DNA of 6,808 nucleotides, taken from the NCBI GenBank assembly GCA_947472965.1, contig CANJEF010000066.1:1-6808 (forward strand), read 5' to 3'. A program made the position numbers and the translations under genes. The notes under the pieces were generated by a model. The model saw nothing but the letters and a program-made list of their open reading frames with translations. It was not told where the DNA came from and did not search any database. Source of the DNA: Sphingobacteriales bacterium. Lineage in GTDB: Bacteria > Bacteroidota > Bacteroidia > Chitinophagales > Chitinophagaceae. Position 1 is the stretch's first letter, and every line of letters starts with the position of its first letter. This document shows, one piece after another, positions 1 through 6,735 of this stretch.

Positions 1-96
1 ATAAAAGGGTATCCGATCATTGGCTGGAGAAAAGGATTGAAATTATCCCTAATTTTGCGTAATATAAAAAAGAAAACCGCAACTTGATTGCAACTC

Positions 97-128
97 TTTC
101 CAGCTATTTCTGTTAGAGAATAGTATTG
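97..128 (+). promoter_or_regulatory. Candidate promoter for rsfS-ftsH operon
   Basis: A TTTC at 97-100 is followed after 20 bases by TAGTATTG at 121-128. This resembles the Bacteroidota sigma-factor consensus (TTTG, about 20 bases, TAnnTTTG) with one mismatch in each box. A second, perfect -7 match, TAATTTTG, lies at 50-57 but has no TTTG at the right distance upstream. If the 97-128 element is the real promoter, transcription would start near 133-137, downstream of the TTG at 126, and the rsfS start would have to be later. Short AT-rich matches like these arise easily by chance, so this is a suggestion only. Confidence 0.25.
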
Positions 129-638
129 TTCAAAAAATATACAACTACCATTAAAAAAAATCAATTGGCATCTACAAATACAGGAGAAGAGACTACAAAA
201 AAAAGACTGGTCCGCTTAACCCGAAACAGCAAACTCATCAAGGTTATCATCAAGGCAATTCAAGATAAAAAAGGGGAACACATCATTTCACTTGATTTAA
301 GGAAAATACCGGAAGCGGTGTCTGATTTTTTCATCGTATGTGAAGCTTCTTCAACCGTACAAGTTCGTGCCATTGCGGATTGGGTTGAGATGACTGTAAA
401 ACAGGAATGTGGTGAGTACCCTTTCAAGCGCGAGGGTTCTGGTCTCATGCAGTGGGTATTGGTTGATTACGTAAATGTGGTAGTCCATGTTTTTCTTACA
501 GAAACAAGGAAATTTTACCGTCTCGAAGAGATGTGGAGTGACGGGTTGGCTCAAGAGGAATTGGATGATGCAGAACAGGGAACTCCTGTAAAGGCTCCTA
601 AAAAAGTTAGTACAGCGGCTAAGTCAAAGAAAAAGTAA
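126..638 (+). CDS. rsfS: Ribosome silencing factor RsfS (RsfA/Iojap family)
   Basis: RsfS binds ribosomal protein L14 (uL14) on the 50S subunit and blocks joining with 30S, lowering translation when nutrients are short. The family core spans about residues 35-140: a first helix, then [20 protein letters not shown] (55-74), the [14 protein letters not shown] strand block (110-123), and the closing [15 protein letters not shown] (126-140). These match the E. coli pattern of D-IVVD, VIVHV and R-LYELE-LW. The reading frame is open from a stop at 114-116 and has no ATG before residue 89, inside the conserved core. The start must therefore be non-ATG: TTG at 126 (170 aa), or TTG at 165 (157 aa), which follows an A-rich stretch favoured in Bacteroidota. 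Lys-rich tails flank the core at both ends and are not part of the family fold. It lies 26 bases before ftsH, a gene order I recognise from this phylum. The product is firm; the start is not. Confidence 0.93.
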   Translation: MFKKYTTTIKKNQLASTNTGEETTKKRLVRLTRNSKLIKVIIKAIQDKKGEHIISLDLRKIPEAVSDFFIVCEASSTVQVRAIADWVEMTVKQECGEYPFKREGSGLMQWVLVDYVNVVVHVFLTETRKFYRLEEMWSDGLAQEELDDAEQGTPVKAPKKVSTAAKSKKK

Positions 639-652
639 AATCATACTCAAAT

Positions 653-659
653 AAAGGTG
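653..659 (+). promoter_or_regulatory. Possible Shine-Dalgarno site of ftsH
   Basis: AAAGGTG sits five bases before the ftsH ATG at 665 and can pair with the anti-Shine-Dalgarno end of 16S rRNA. Such sites are uncommon in Bacteroidota, where A-rich leaders usually suffice. It supports 665 as the ftsH start. Confidence 0.4.
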
Positions 660-664
660 CTTAT

Positions 665-2761
665 ATGAATCAGGAAGAGCAAAGCAATGAAAAGAAGTCG
701 GGATCTTTCCCAGGATTTGGAAGAAAGAAGGGTGATGGAAAGGGACCAAAATTCAGTTTTTACTGGATCTATGTAGTGGCGGCTGTTGTGCTCATTGGGT
801 ACCAGGTGATGCGAGGTGTAACCCCCGACGCCAGGAACATCACTGAGTTAGAGTTCAAGCAAAAAATGCTTGTAAACAATGACGTTTCAAAGCTAGAGCC
901 TGTTAAGAATAAGGGTGTTATTCGCGTTTATATAATCAAGGACAGTCTTTCCAAGCCGGTTTATAAGGATCTTTTAGGGGATAAGTTGGTTTATGCCCAA
1001 ACTTCAAAAGGACCTCATTTTCAATTCAGCTACTCTAAAGTGGATGATTACCAGGAAAACCTCGATAAGTATTTTACAGAGCATCCAAATGTAAACCCAG
1101 TTGCCGTTGATCCGGTTAGTGATCCTGAGTTCTTTGGCCCGCTTGTTAATTTTCTTTTCCCGTTGTTGATGTTTGGTCTTCTTTTTGTCTTGATGATGAG
1201 AAAGATGGGCGGTGGTGGCGCTGGCGGTGGAGCCGGCGGTGGAATTTTCAATATCGGAAAATCAAAAGCACAATTGTTTGATAAGGGTACTAAGGTAAAT
1301 ATAACATTCACTGATGTTGCAGGTCTTGAAGAAGCCAAGCAGGAAGTGATGGAGATTGTTGACTTTTTAAAGAACCCCAAAAAATATACTGCATTGGGTG
1401 GAAAAATACCGAAAGGTGCACTTTTGGTAGGACCTCCAGGTACTGGAAAAACATTGTTGGCCAAAGCCATGGCTGGCGAAGCTCAAGTGCCATTCTTTTC
1501 TCTGTCTGGTTCCGACTTTGTTGAATTATTTGTTGGTGTTGGTGCAAGTCGTGTAAGGGATCTGTTTAAGCAGGCCAGGGAAAAAGCACCTTGCATCATC
1601 TTTATCGATGAAATAGATGCAATTGGACGGGCTAGGGGTAAGAATATGATGATGAGCAACGACGAACGCGAGAACACATTGAATCAGTTGCTTGTTGAGA
1701 TGGACGGATTTGGTGGAGATAGTGGAATCATTATTTTGGCCGCAACAAACCGTCCTGATGTATTGGATAGCGCTTTGCTACGCCCAGGAAGATTTGATCG
1801 TCAGATTTCCATCGATAAGCCAGACGTAAAGGGAAGGGAAGAAATTTTCCATGTTCATTTGCAGCCCATCAAACACTCGGATAAGCTTGATATACATAAG
1901 CTTGCAGAGCAAACACCCGGATTTGCTGGTGCCGATATTGCAAATGTTTGTAACGAAGCTGCATTAATTGCAGCAAGAAAAGGGAAGTCACAGGTTGAAA
2001 TGGATGATTTTCAGGATGCCATCGATAGGGTTATTGGTGGTCTTGAAAAAAAGAACAAGATCATTCTGCCAGAAGAGAAAAAAATTATTGCTTACCATGA
2101 GGCAGGTCATGCCGTGTGCGGATGGTATCTGGAGCATGCTTACCCATTGCTCAAGGTAACAATTGTACCAAGGGGTGTTGCTGCATTGGGATATGCCCAA
2201 TACACGCCCAAAGAGCAGTACCTATATAACATTGAACAGCTAACCGATCAGATGTGCATGACACTCGGCGGCAGGGCCAGCGAAGACATATTCTTTGGAA
2301 AAATTTCTACTGGTGCTCAAAACGACTTGCAGCAGGTTACCAAAATTTCCTATGCAATGGTTACCGTATATGGAATGAATGAAAAGGTGGGTAACGTGAG
2401 TTTTTATGACCCTCAACAGGAAAGTGTTTTCACCAAACCATATAGTGAAGAGACCGGAAAAATTATTGATGAGGAGGTTAGGGGCTTGGTTGAGAAGGCC
2501 TACCAGCGCACAAAGGCGTTGCTAACTGAAAGGAAAGAAGAAGTTGAAAAGATCGCCTTGGCATTGCTTGACCGTGAGGTGCTTCATCAACAAGATGTTG
2601 AAGACTTAATCGGTAAACGTCCGTATGAGGAGAAAAAGATTTTTGTCAGTGATGACAATGAGACTTCGAATGTAACTGATGAAGTTAAGACAACCAATAT
2701 AACTGAAGGTACCGCCAATCTAACTGAAAAGGGGTCAGATGATGACCATAAACCAGCTTAA
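665..2761 (+). CDS. ftsH: ATP-dependent zinc metalloprotease FtsH
   Basis: FtsH is a hexameric inner-membrane AAA+ protease that unfolds and degrades misassembled membrane proteins and some regulators. A charged cytoplasmic N-terminus (1-30) is followed by TM1 (about 31-49), a periplasmic domain (50-157), TM2 (about 159-180) and a glycine-rich linker (182-193). The AAA module has Walker A GPPGTGKT (256-263), pore loop F289-V290-G291, Walker B CIIFIDE (310-316, D315/E316), and the second region of homology [18 protein letters not shown] (362-379) with arginine fingers R376 and R379. The M41 protease domain carries HEAGH (478-482) and the third zinc ligand D554 in TGAQNDLQQ. All catalytic residues are intact, so this is an active enzyme. 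At 698 aa it is longer than E. coli FtsH (about 644), owing to the N-terminal extension and an acidic Thr/Asn-rich tail from about 655. The downstream LUD gene starts two bases after its stop, implying co-transcription. Confidence 0.98.
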   Translation: MNQEEQSNEKKSGSFPGFGRKKGDGKGPKFSFYWIYVVAAVVLIGYQVMRGVTPDARNITELEFKQKMLVNNDVSKLEPVKNKGVIRVYIIKDSLSKPVYKDLLGDKLVYAQTSKGPHFQFSYSKVDDYQENLDKYFTEHPNVNPVAVDPVSDPEFFGPLVNFLFPLLMFGLLFVLMMRKMGGGGAGGGAGGGIFNIGKSKAQLFDKGTKVNITFTDVAGLEEAKQEVMEIVDFLKNPKKYTALGGKIPKGALLVGPPGTGKTLLAKAMAGEAQVPFFSLSGSDFVELFVGVGASRVRDLFKQAREKAPCIIFIDEIDAIGRARGKNMMMSNDERENTLNQLLVEMDGFGGDSGIIILAATNRPDVLDSALLRPGRFDRQISIDKPDVKGREEIFHVHLQPIKHSDKLDIHKLAEQTPGFAGADIANVCNEAALIAARKGKSQVEMDDFQDAIDRVIGGLEKKNKIILPEEKKIIAYHEAGHAVCGWYLEHAYPLLKVTIVPRGVAALGYAQYTPKEQYLYNIEQLTDQMCMTLGGRASEDIFFGKISTGAQNDLQQVTKISYAMVTVYGMNEKVGNVSFYDPQQESVFTKPYSEETGKIIDEEVRGLVEKAYQRTKALLTERKEEVEKIALALLDREVLHQQDVEDLIGKRPYEEKKIFVSDDNETSNVTDEVKTTNITEGTANLTEKGSDDDHKPA
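2669..2727 (+). repeat. Degenerate in-frame AATnTAACTGA repeat in ftsH tail
   Basis: Three copies of an 11-base unit, AATGTAACTGA (2669-2679), AATATAACTGA (2696-2706) and AATCTAACTGA (2717-2727), differ only at the fourth base. They start 27 and 21 bases apart, so all are in the ftsH frame and encode N-V/I/L-T-D/E beginning at N669, N678 and N685. The tail is otherwise low-complexity and acidic. This looks like a small tandem duplication that has since diverged, in a region with weak constraint. Confidence 0.7.
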
Positions 2762-2763
2762 AT

Positions 2764-3399
2764 ATGGATGTCTTTCCATCAAGAGAAAGCATTTTAAAAA
2801 ACATCAGAAAGGCACTAACACAGCCTTCAACAATTCCTTTTAAGGAAATTGAGAAGGTGGAGCATTCATTTGTTCAGCCAGCTGAAGACCTCGCGGTTAT
2901 TTTTGCCCAAAAATTCACATCGTTGTTGGGTAAATTTTCCTTTTGTGAAAATGAGGAAGAGTTGGTATCCAAGATAAACGAATTGATTTCTACACAGCAG
3001 TGGAATGAAGTCTACTGTAATGATGAAAATATTCGTACAGCTTTCAGCTCATTTGGATTTAATCGTTTTTCTGAAAAAGAACTCTCTGAATCTGATGCAT
3101 CCATAACCCTTTGTGAATTCCTAGTTGCAAGAACGGGCTCTATGGTGTTGAGCAGCAAAGTTTCTTCTGGCCGTACTACCAGTGTTTATGCTCCGATCCA
3201 TATTTGCATCGCCAAAACAAGCCAGCTTGTTTATGATATTAAAGATGCAATTGACTTACTCAAAAAGAAGTATGGTGATAATATGCCATCTCAAATCTCC
3301 TTTGCAACTGGCCCTAGCCGTACTGCCGACATCGAAAAAACACTTGTTGTTGGGGTACATGGTCCCAAAGAAGTGTACTGTTTTTTGATTGATGCGTGA
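2764..3399 (+). CDS. LUD-domain protein, LutC/YkgG-like (DUF162)
   Basis: This 211-aa protein belongs to the LUD (LutC) family, whose best-known members act with LutA and LutB in oxidising L-lactate to pyruvate. The signature elements are present: a DASITLCEFLVARTGSMVLS block (111-130) typical of LutC, the APIHICI strand (143-149), GPSRTADIE (183-191) and GVHGPKE (197-203) near the C-terminus. It is a stand-alone LutC-type subunit with no LutA or LutB (Fe-S) partner in the window. Lactate utilisation is therefore only a family-level guess, and I would not call it lutC. Its ATG lies two bases after the ftsH stop, so translation is probably coupled to ftsH. A 41-base gap separates it from the next gene. 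In my recollection, this gene follows ftsH in many Bacteroidota, which hints at a housekeeping role not yet defined. No truncation or missing signature residue is seen. Confidence 0.88.
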   Translation: MDVFPSRESILKNIRKALTQPSTIPFKEIEKVEHSFVQPAEDLAVIFAQKFTSLLGKFSFCENEEELVSKINELISTQQWNEVYCNDENIRTAFSSFGFNRFSEKELSESDASITLCEFLVARTGSMVLSSKVSSGRTTSVYAPIHICIAKTSQLVYDIKDAIDLLKKKYGDNMPSQISFATGPSRTADIEKTLVVGVHGPKEVYCFLIDA

Positions 3400-3429
3400 T
3401 TCTAAAGGATCAAAAAGATTTTTACTGAG

Positions 3430-3437
3430 TATATTTG
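3430..3437 (+). promoter_or_regulatory. TAnnTTTG -7-like box before the lpxH-like gene
   Basis: TATATTTG matches the Bacteroidota -7 element exactly and lies three bases before the ATG at 3441. I see no TTTG-like -33 box at the expected distance (about 3406-3411), so the match is incomplete. If used, it would give a transcript beginning at or next to the start codon, separating the LpxH-like gene from the rsfS-ftsH-LUD block. It may equally be chance in AT-rich sequence. Confidence 0.2.
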
Positions 3438-3440
3438 AAG

Positions 3441-4199
3441 ATGCAAATTCCTGAAGGGAAAAAAATATATTTTTTGTCCGATTTTCACTTGGGAGCACCT
3501 GATTATGAAAGTAGTTTGGTGAGGGAAAAAAAATTGGTGACATTCCTTGACAATATTGCCATAGATGCAAACCAGATTTTTATTGTTGGCGACCTTTTCG
3601 ATTTTTGGTTTGAATATAGGCATGTAGTGCCAAAAGGGTATGTGCGAATTCTTGGAAAGATCGCATCAATCACCGATTCCGGAATACCGGTGTTTTTCTT
3701 TACCGGTAACCACGACATGTGGATGTCTGGTTATTTCGAAAAGGAACTCAATGTTCCCGTGTACCATGAGCCTAAAATTTTCAACTTTAATGGGAAGTCT
3801 TTCTTCATAGGGCATGGGGATGGCCTAGGTCCTGGTGACTATGGCTATAAATTGCTGAAGCGAATTTTTCGTAATCCAGTTTGTAAATTTATTTTTAGCA
3901 TATTGCCCCCCTATATTGGAATCGGAATCGCGTCTTATTTAAGCAGGAAGAGCAGGGCCTATACTGGTGTATCCGAAGATGTTTTTCTTGGCGAGGATAA
4001 CGAGTGGCTGATTCAATATTGTAAGGACGTTATGAAAGCGAACCACTATGATTATTTCATATTTGGACATCGTCATTTGCCTATTGATTTTAACTTGATG
4101 AACAAGAGTAGATACATCAATTTAGGAGATTGGATAAACTATGATTCTTATGCTGTTTTTGATGGTACTGAACTCAGCTTGAAAACGCTTGATAAATGA
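3441..4199 (+). CDS. LpxH-like UDP-2,3-diacylglucosamine diphosphatase
   Basis: This calcineurin-like metallophosphoesterase probably hydrolyses UDP-2,3-diacylglucosamine to lipid X and UMP, the fourth step of lipid A synthesis, at the inner face of the inner membrane. Metal-binding motifs are complete: SDFHLG (D14, H16), GDLFDFW (D51), GNHD (N90), GHGDG (H125) and GHRH (H210, H212). The LGDW at 228-231 parallels LGAW in E. coli LpxH. A hydrophobic stretch (about 146-167) corresponds to the helical cap that holds the acyl chains. E. coli LpxH has GNRD and GHTH where this has GNHD and GHRH, as I recall for Bacteroidota homologues. An in-frame TTG at 3435 could add two residues, but I chose ATG 3441 (252 aa). 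The stop overlaps the next start as ATGA, so the two are translationally coupled. A different phosphoesterase substrate is possible, so no symbol is given. Confidence 0.85.
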   Translation: MQIPEGKKIYFLSDFHLGAPDYESSLVREKKLVTFLDNIAIDANQIFIVGDLFDFWFEYRHVVPKGYVRILGKIASITDSGIPVFFFTGNHDMWMSGYFEKELNVPVYHEPKIFNFNGKSFFIGHGDGLGPGDYGYKLLKRIFRNPVCKFIFSILPPYIGIGIASYLSRKSRAYTGVSEDVFLGEDNEWLIQYCKDVMKANHYDYFIFGHRHLPIDFNLMNKSRYINLGDWINYDSYAVFDGTELSLKTLDK

Positions 4200-5011
4200 A
4201 AATCTATTTGTTTTTCTTCCTTTTGATTTTTGGAATTCCGTTCAAGAATATTGGACAGACCACTCTTCAAGCATCGCCACTCAAAAAAATTGAGGGTAAC
4301 TTCAGCTCTTTTCATGTGGATGGCCTGGGTAATTTATTTGCTATCACTGCCAATGGTCAACTCAAAAAATACAATGCGTTACTCGACTCAGTAGGTGTTT
4401 TTAATGAACTTAGGCGCTACGGTAATATTCATTCCATTTCTGCGGGCAATGCACTTAGAACCCTTTTGTATTTTAAGGGGTATAGGACAATCCTGGTTCT
4501 TGATCGTTTGATGCAAGTCGTTAATAAAATAGACTTAAGGAAAGGCCAATTGGTTCAGGTTCAGGCTGTGGCACAGAGTTATGATAACCGCATCTGGATA
4601 TTTGATGAGCAGGACAATAAGATTAAAAAATTGGAATTGGACGGTAACATTATTTTTGAGTCTTCTGATCTAAGGTTGGTATTTTCTGAAGCCATCCAAC
4701 CATCTGTAGTTTTTGAATTTAATGGCTTGCTTTATCTGTATGATTCCAAGAAGGGTCTCTTTGGATTTGATTTCTATGGGGCATTCAAGAGTAAAGTTGC
4801 GATATTGGGATGGAATGACATTCAGGTAGTTGGAGACAAAATTGTTGGGTTGAAAGATAGTAAGATGATGCTGTATGGTCTACATCCTCCTGATATAAAG
4901 GAATTTATACTTCCTCAAGAATTGAGTAGGTTTAAAAAATTACATTTTGGCTTAGACAAAGGTTTTGGATTGGCTGATGAAGGCATTGAAACATTTAAAT
5001 TGAATTATTAA
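4196..5011 (+). CDS. Exported beta-propeller-like protein, function unknown
   Basis: I do not recognise this 271-aa protein by family. Residues 1-20 form a signal peptide: MK, a hydrophobic core YLFFFLLIFGIPF, then a likely cleavage near IGQ-T (20-22). It lacks the cysteine of a lipoprotein, so it is predicted to be periplasmic or secreted. The rest is about six beta-rich units of 25-35 residues (about 38-70, 86-117, 124-158, 170-201, 209-238, 247-271). Several follow a G-N-x-hydrophobic-hydrophobic-x-NG-x-h-x-KY style, for example NLFAITANGQLKKY (46-59) and NRIWIFDEQDNKIKKLELDG (131-150). That pattern resembles NHL or similar propellers that read out a ligand or scaffold a complex. No enzyme motif is visible. 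Its start overlaps the LpxH-like stop by four bases and MscS follows after ten, so it shares their mRNA. The fold is inferred by eye. Confidence 0.85.
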   Translation: MKIYLFFFLLIFGIPFKNIGQTTLQASPLKKIEGNFSSFHVDGLGNLFAITANGQLKKYNALLDSVGVFNELRRYGNIHSISAGNALRTLLYFKGYRTILVLDRLMQVVNKIDLRKGQLVQVQAVAQSYDNRIWIFDEQDNKIKKLELDGNIIFESSDLRLVFSEAIQPSVVFEFNGLLYLYDSKKGLFGFDFYGAFKSKVAILGWNDIQVVGDKIVGLKDSKMMLYGLHPPDIKEFILPQELSRFKKLHFGLDKGFGLADEGIETFKLNY

Positions 5012-5021
5012 TAATAATCCT

Positions 5022-6110
5022 ATGGAAAAATGGATGGGAAAAATCATTTTTGAAAATCCGGTTTCTGATTTCCTGATCGTAATTTCAGTTTTGTTACTCA
5101 TGCTGATTTTGCGCAAGAAAGCAACAAGAAAATTGGTGGGATTTGTATTTTATCTTTTTCGGAAAAAGGGAAGAAGCACTAGTGAGAAGGATTTTTTGGA
5201 TCTTGTTCTTCATCCACTTGAAAACTTCATTATTACCTTGACTGCCTACCTTGCAATAAGTGCATTGAACTTCCCCCAAGTTTTAAGGTTTAAAATAGGA
5301 AAACTTGCTTCACCAGATTTGCTTGATGCAATAGCCACGATAGTGTTGATCTACTTCTTCTTTCAAACGCTTTTGCGGATCATCGACTACTTGTCCATTG
5401 TGATGGAAAAAAAGGCAAATGAAACGGCTGATTTTTCAGATAATCAGCTTGTTATTTTTTTTAGGGAGTTTCTTAAAGTAGTTGTTGTCATAGTATGTAT
5501 TTTGGTTGTAATTCGATTTGTTTTTAATAAGGACATTACAAAAATTCTGGCTGGTCTGAGTTTAGCTGGTGCAGCCGTTGCATTGGCTGCAAAGGAAAGC
5601 CTCGAAAACCTAATTGCATCTTTTATCATATTTTTCGATAAGCCGTTCACTGTAGGCGATCTTCTAAAGGTGAATCAAATCAATGGCATTGTTGAAAAAA
5701 TCGGTCTTCGTAGTACAAGAATAAGGACATTGGAGAAAACATATGTCACCATTCCCAATAAGCAAATGGTAGATAGTATTGTTGATAATCTGACGCTTCG
5801 AAGCAAAAGAAGGGGTGAGTTGATATTGAAAATTGATTTAAAGGCTACTGCAGACGAGCTAAAAAAATTCATCAATCAAGTGGATCATAAATTAGTTGAG
5901 TTGAATACACAAGATGTTTCTGTAACAGTAAGCGACATTCAATTTGATGCGTATATCATTTCGCTTGAATATTTTACTGAGGTAGGAAGTATTACTGAAT
6001 TTACAAGGAAGCGACAGGAAGTTAATTTAATGGTCTTGGAACTGCTGGATGCTAGCGGACTGAAATTGTCTGGCAAAGAAAAATTTGTGATAAAAAGAGA
6101 ATCAAATTAA
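5022..6110 (+). CDS. MscS-family mechanosensitive ion channel
   Basis: This 362-aa inner-membrane protein is a small-conductance mechanosensitive channel homologue, expected to open under membrane tension and release solutes during osmotic downshock. Four hydrophobic helices (about 14-30, 65-83, 102-123, 150-168) precede the pore-lining helix ILAGLSLAGAAVALAAKESL (175-194), which is the Gly/Ala-rich TM3 equivalent of E. coli MscS. Then come the amphipathic helix and FDKPFTVGDLLKV (205-217), the beta-domain hallmarks GIVEKIGLRSTRIRT (222-236) and VTIPNKQM (242-249), and a C-terminal cytoplasmic alpha/beta domain. E. coli MscS has 286 aa and three helices, so this is a five-helix member with two extra N-terminal helices. 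ATG 5022 follows an A/T-rich ten-base gap. An alternative in-frame ATG at 5034 (M5) cannot be excluded. The C-terminus runs into the convergent merR stop. Family assignment is secure; gating and selectivity are not deducible. Confidence 0.95.
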   Translation: MEKWMGKIIFENPVSDFLIVISVLLLMLILRKKATRKLVGFVFYLFRKKGRSTSEKDFLDLVLHPLENFIITLTAYLAISALNFPQVLRFKIGKLASPDLLDAIATIVLIYFFFQTLLRIIDYLSIVMEKKANETADFSDNQLVIFFREFLKVVVVIVCILVVIRFVFNKDITKILAGLSLAGAAVALAAKESLENLIASFIIFFDKPFTVGDLLKVNQINGIVEKIGLRSTRIRTLEKTYVTIPNKQMVDSIVDNLTLRSKRRGELILKIDLKATADELKKFINQVDHKLVELNTQDVSVTVSDIQFDAYIISLEYFTEVGSITEFTRKRQEVNLMVLELLDASGLKLSGKEKFVIKRESN

Positions 6111-6673
6111 CCTGTAAGTCCTGCCCTCAACTCGAGCAGCATTTGTTTTAGTTTCATAAGACTTTCAATTGCCTGGTATTTTTCTGCAGCGTGTTTGTCT
6201 TTTTTTATGAATGAATTGGCACCCTCAATTGTATATTTTTTTTCTTTTAGTAGAAAATAAATCAATTTTAAATTTTTTACATCTTCAGGCCTAAATAACC
6301 TGTCCCCCTTGCGATTTTTTCTCGGTTTGATTATGTTGAATTCCTTTTCCCAAAATCTAAGCAACGAGATGTTTACATTTAGCATTTTTGCTACCTCACT
6401 GATTGGATAGTATTGTTTACTAAATAAAATATCATCATCAGGGATATCAATGCTGCTATAATTGTGTTTTGCCTTCTGTTTAACGGGCCTTACAGGTTTT
6501 TTTTCTGTAACATCAACGATTGCTTTTTCTTCAGGTTTCTCTGGTAGTTTTTTGGGCTCATCCGCAATAATTATTTGCGGAGGCACAATTTTGTACTTTC
6601 CCTTCGGTTTTGGAGAATGCTGTTCCGTGGGTCGGGACGGTTTGTCACCAAAGAGATCAAGTTGCTCAAGCAT
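6107..6673 (-). CDS. MerR-family transcriptional regulator
   Basis: This 188-aa DNA-binding protein has a MerR winged helix-turn-helix at about 87-155: KQYYPISEVAKMLNVN (86-101), then SLLRFWEKEF (103-112), the wing with RKGDRLFRPEDV (121-132), and the helix LIYFLLKEKKYTIEGANSF (137-155). A short helical tail, about 160-184, probably forms the dimer coiled coil. There is no effector domain and no metal-binding cysteine pattern, so the signal it responds to is unknown. Residues 1-85 are an unusually long Pro/Lys/Glu-rich N-terminus, likely disordered. It starts MLEQLDLFGD, which is reminiscent of homologues in this phylum. It lies 62 bases downstream of a likely peptidase gene on the same strand and converges with the MscS gene, overlapping it by four bases. 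Its targets cannot be read from the sequence. Confidence 0.93.
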   Translation of the reverse strand: MLEQLDLFGDKPSRPTEQHSPKPKGKYKIVPPQIIIADEPKKLPEKPEEKAIVDVTEKKPVRPVKQKAKHNYSSIDIPDDDILFSKQYYPISEVAKMLNVNISLLRFWEKEFNIIKPRKNRKGDRLFRPEDVKNLKLIYFLLKEKKYTIEGANSFIKKDKHAAEKYQAIESLMKLKQMLLELRAGLTG

Positions 6674-6677
6674 GGAT

Positions 6678-6710
6678 CAAATTTATATACAAATGGTAAT
6701 GGGATTCAAG
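6678..6710 (-). promoter_or_regulatory. Candidate promoter of merR
   Basis: Read on the - strand, CTTG (6710-6707) is followed after 21 bases by TAAATTTG (6685-6678), an exact -7 match with a one-mismatch -33 box at an acceptable distance. The -7 box ends four bases before the merR ATG, which would give a leaderless or nearly leaderless message. Alternatively merR is simply read through from the upstream gene. Confidence 0.3.
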
Positions 6711-6735
6711 GTTTTTATGCACAATAGCAATCGCA

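Noticed and set aside
1..62. Possible C-terminal fragment of a + strand gene ending IPNFA with TAA at 60-62, or the start of a - strand gene at ATG 20-18
   Set aside because: Both readings are too short to judge. A divergent biotin ligase gene is common upstream of rsfS, but the - strand residues here do not resemble its N-terminus.
1048..1470. 140-aa - strand open frame with proline-rich repeats
   Set aside because: It is the antisense of the FtsH glycine-rich linker and AAA domain; the proline runs are simply the complement of glycine codons.
3400..3440. Possible terminator between the LUD gene and the LpxH-like gene (AAAAAGATTTTT)
   Set aside because: The A/T-only pairing has almost no loop and no GC-rich stem, so it cannot be supported as an intrinsic terminator.
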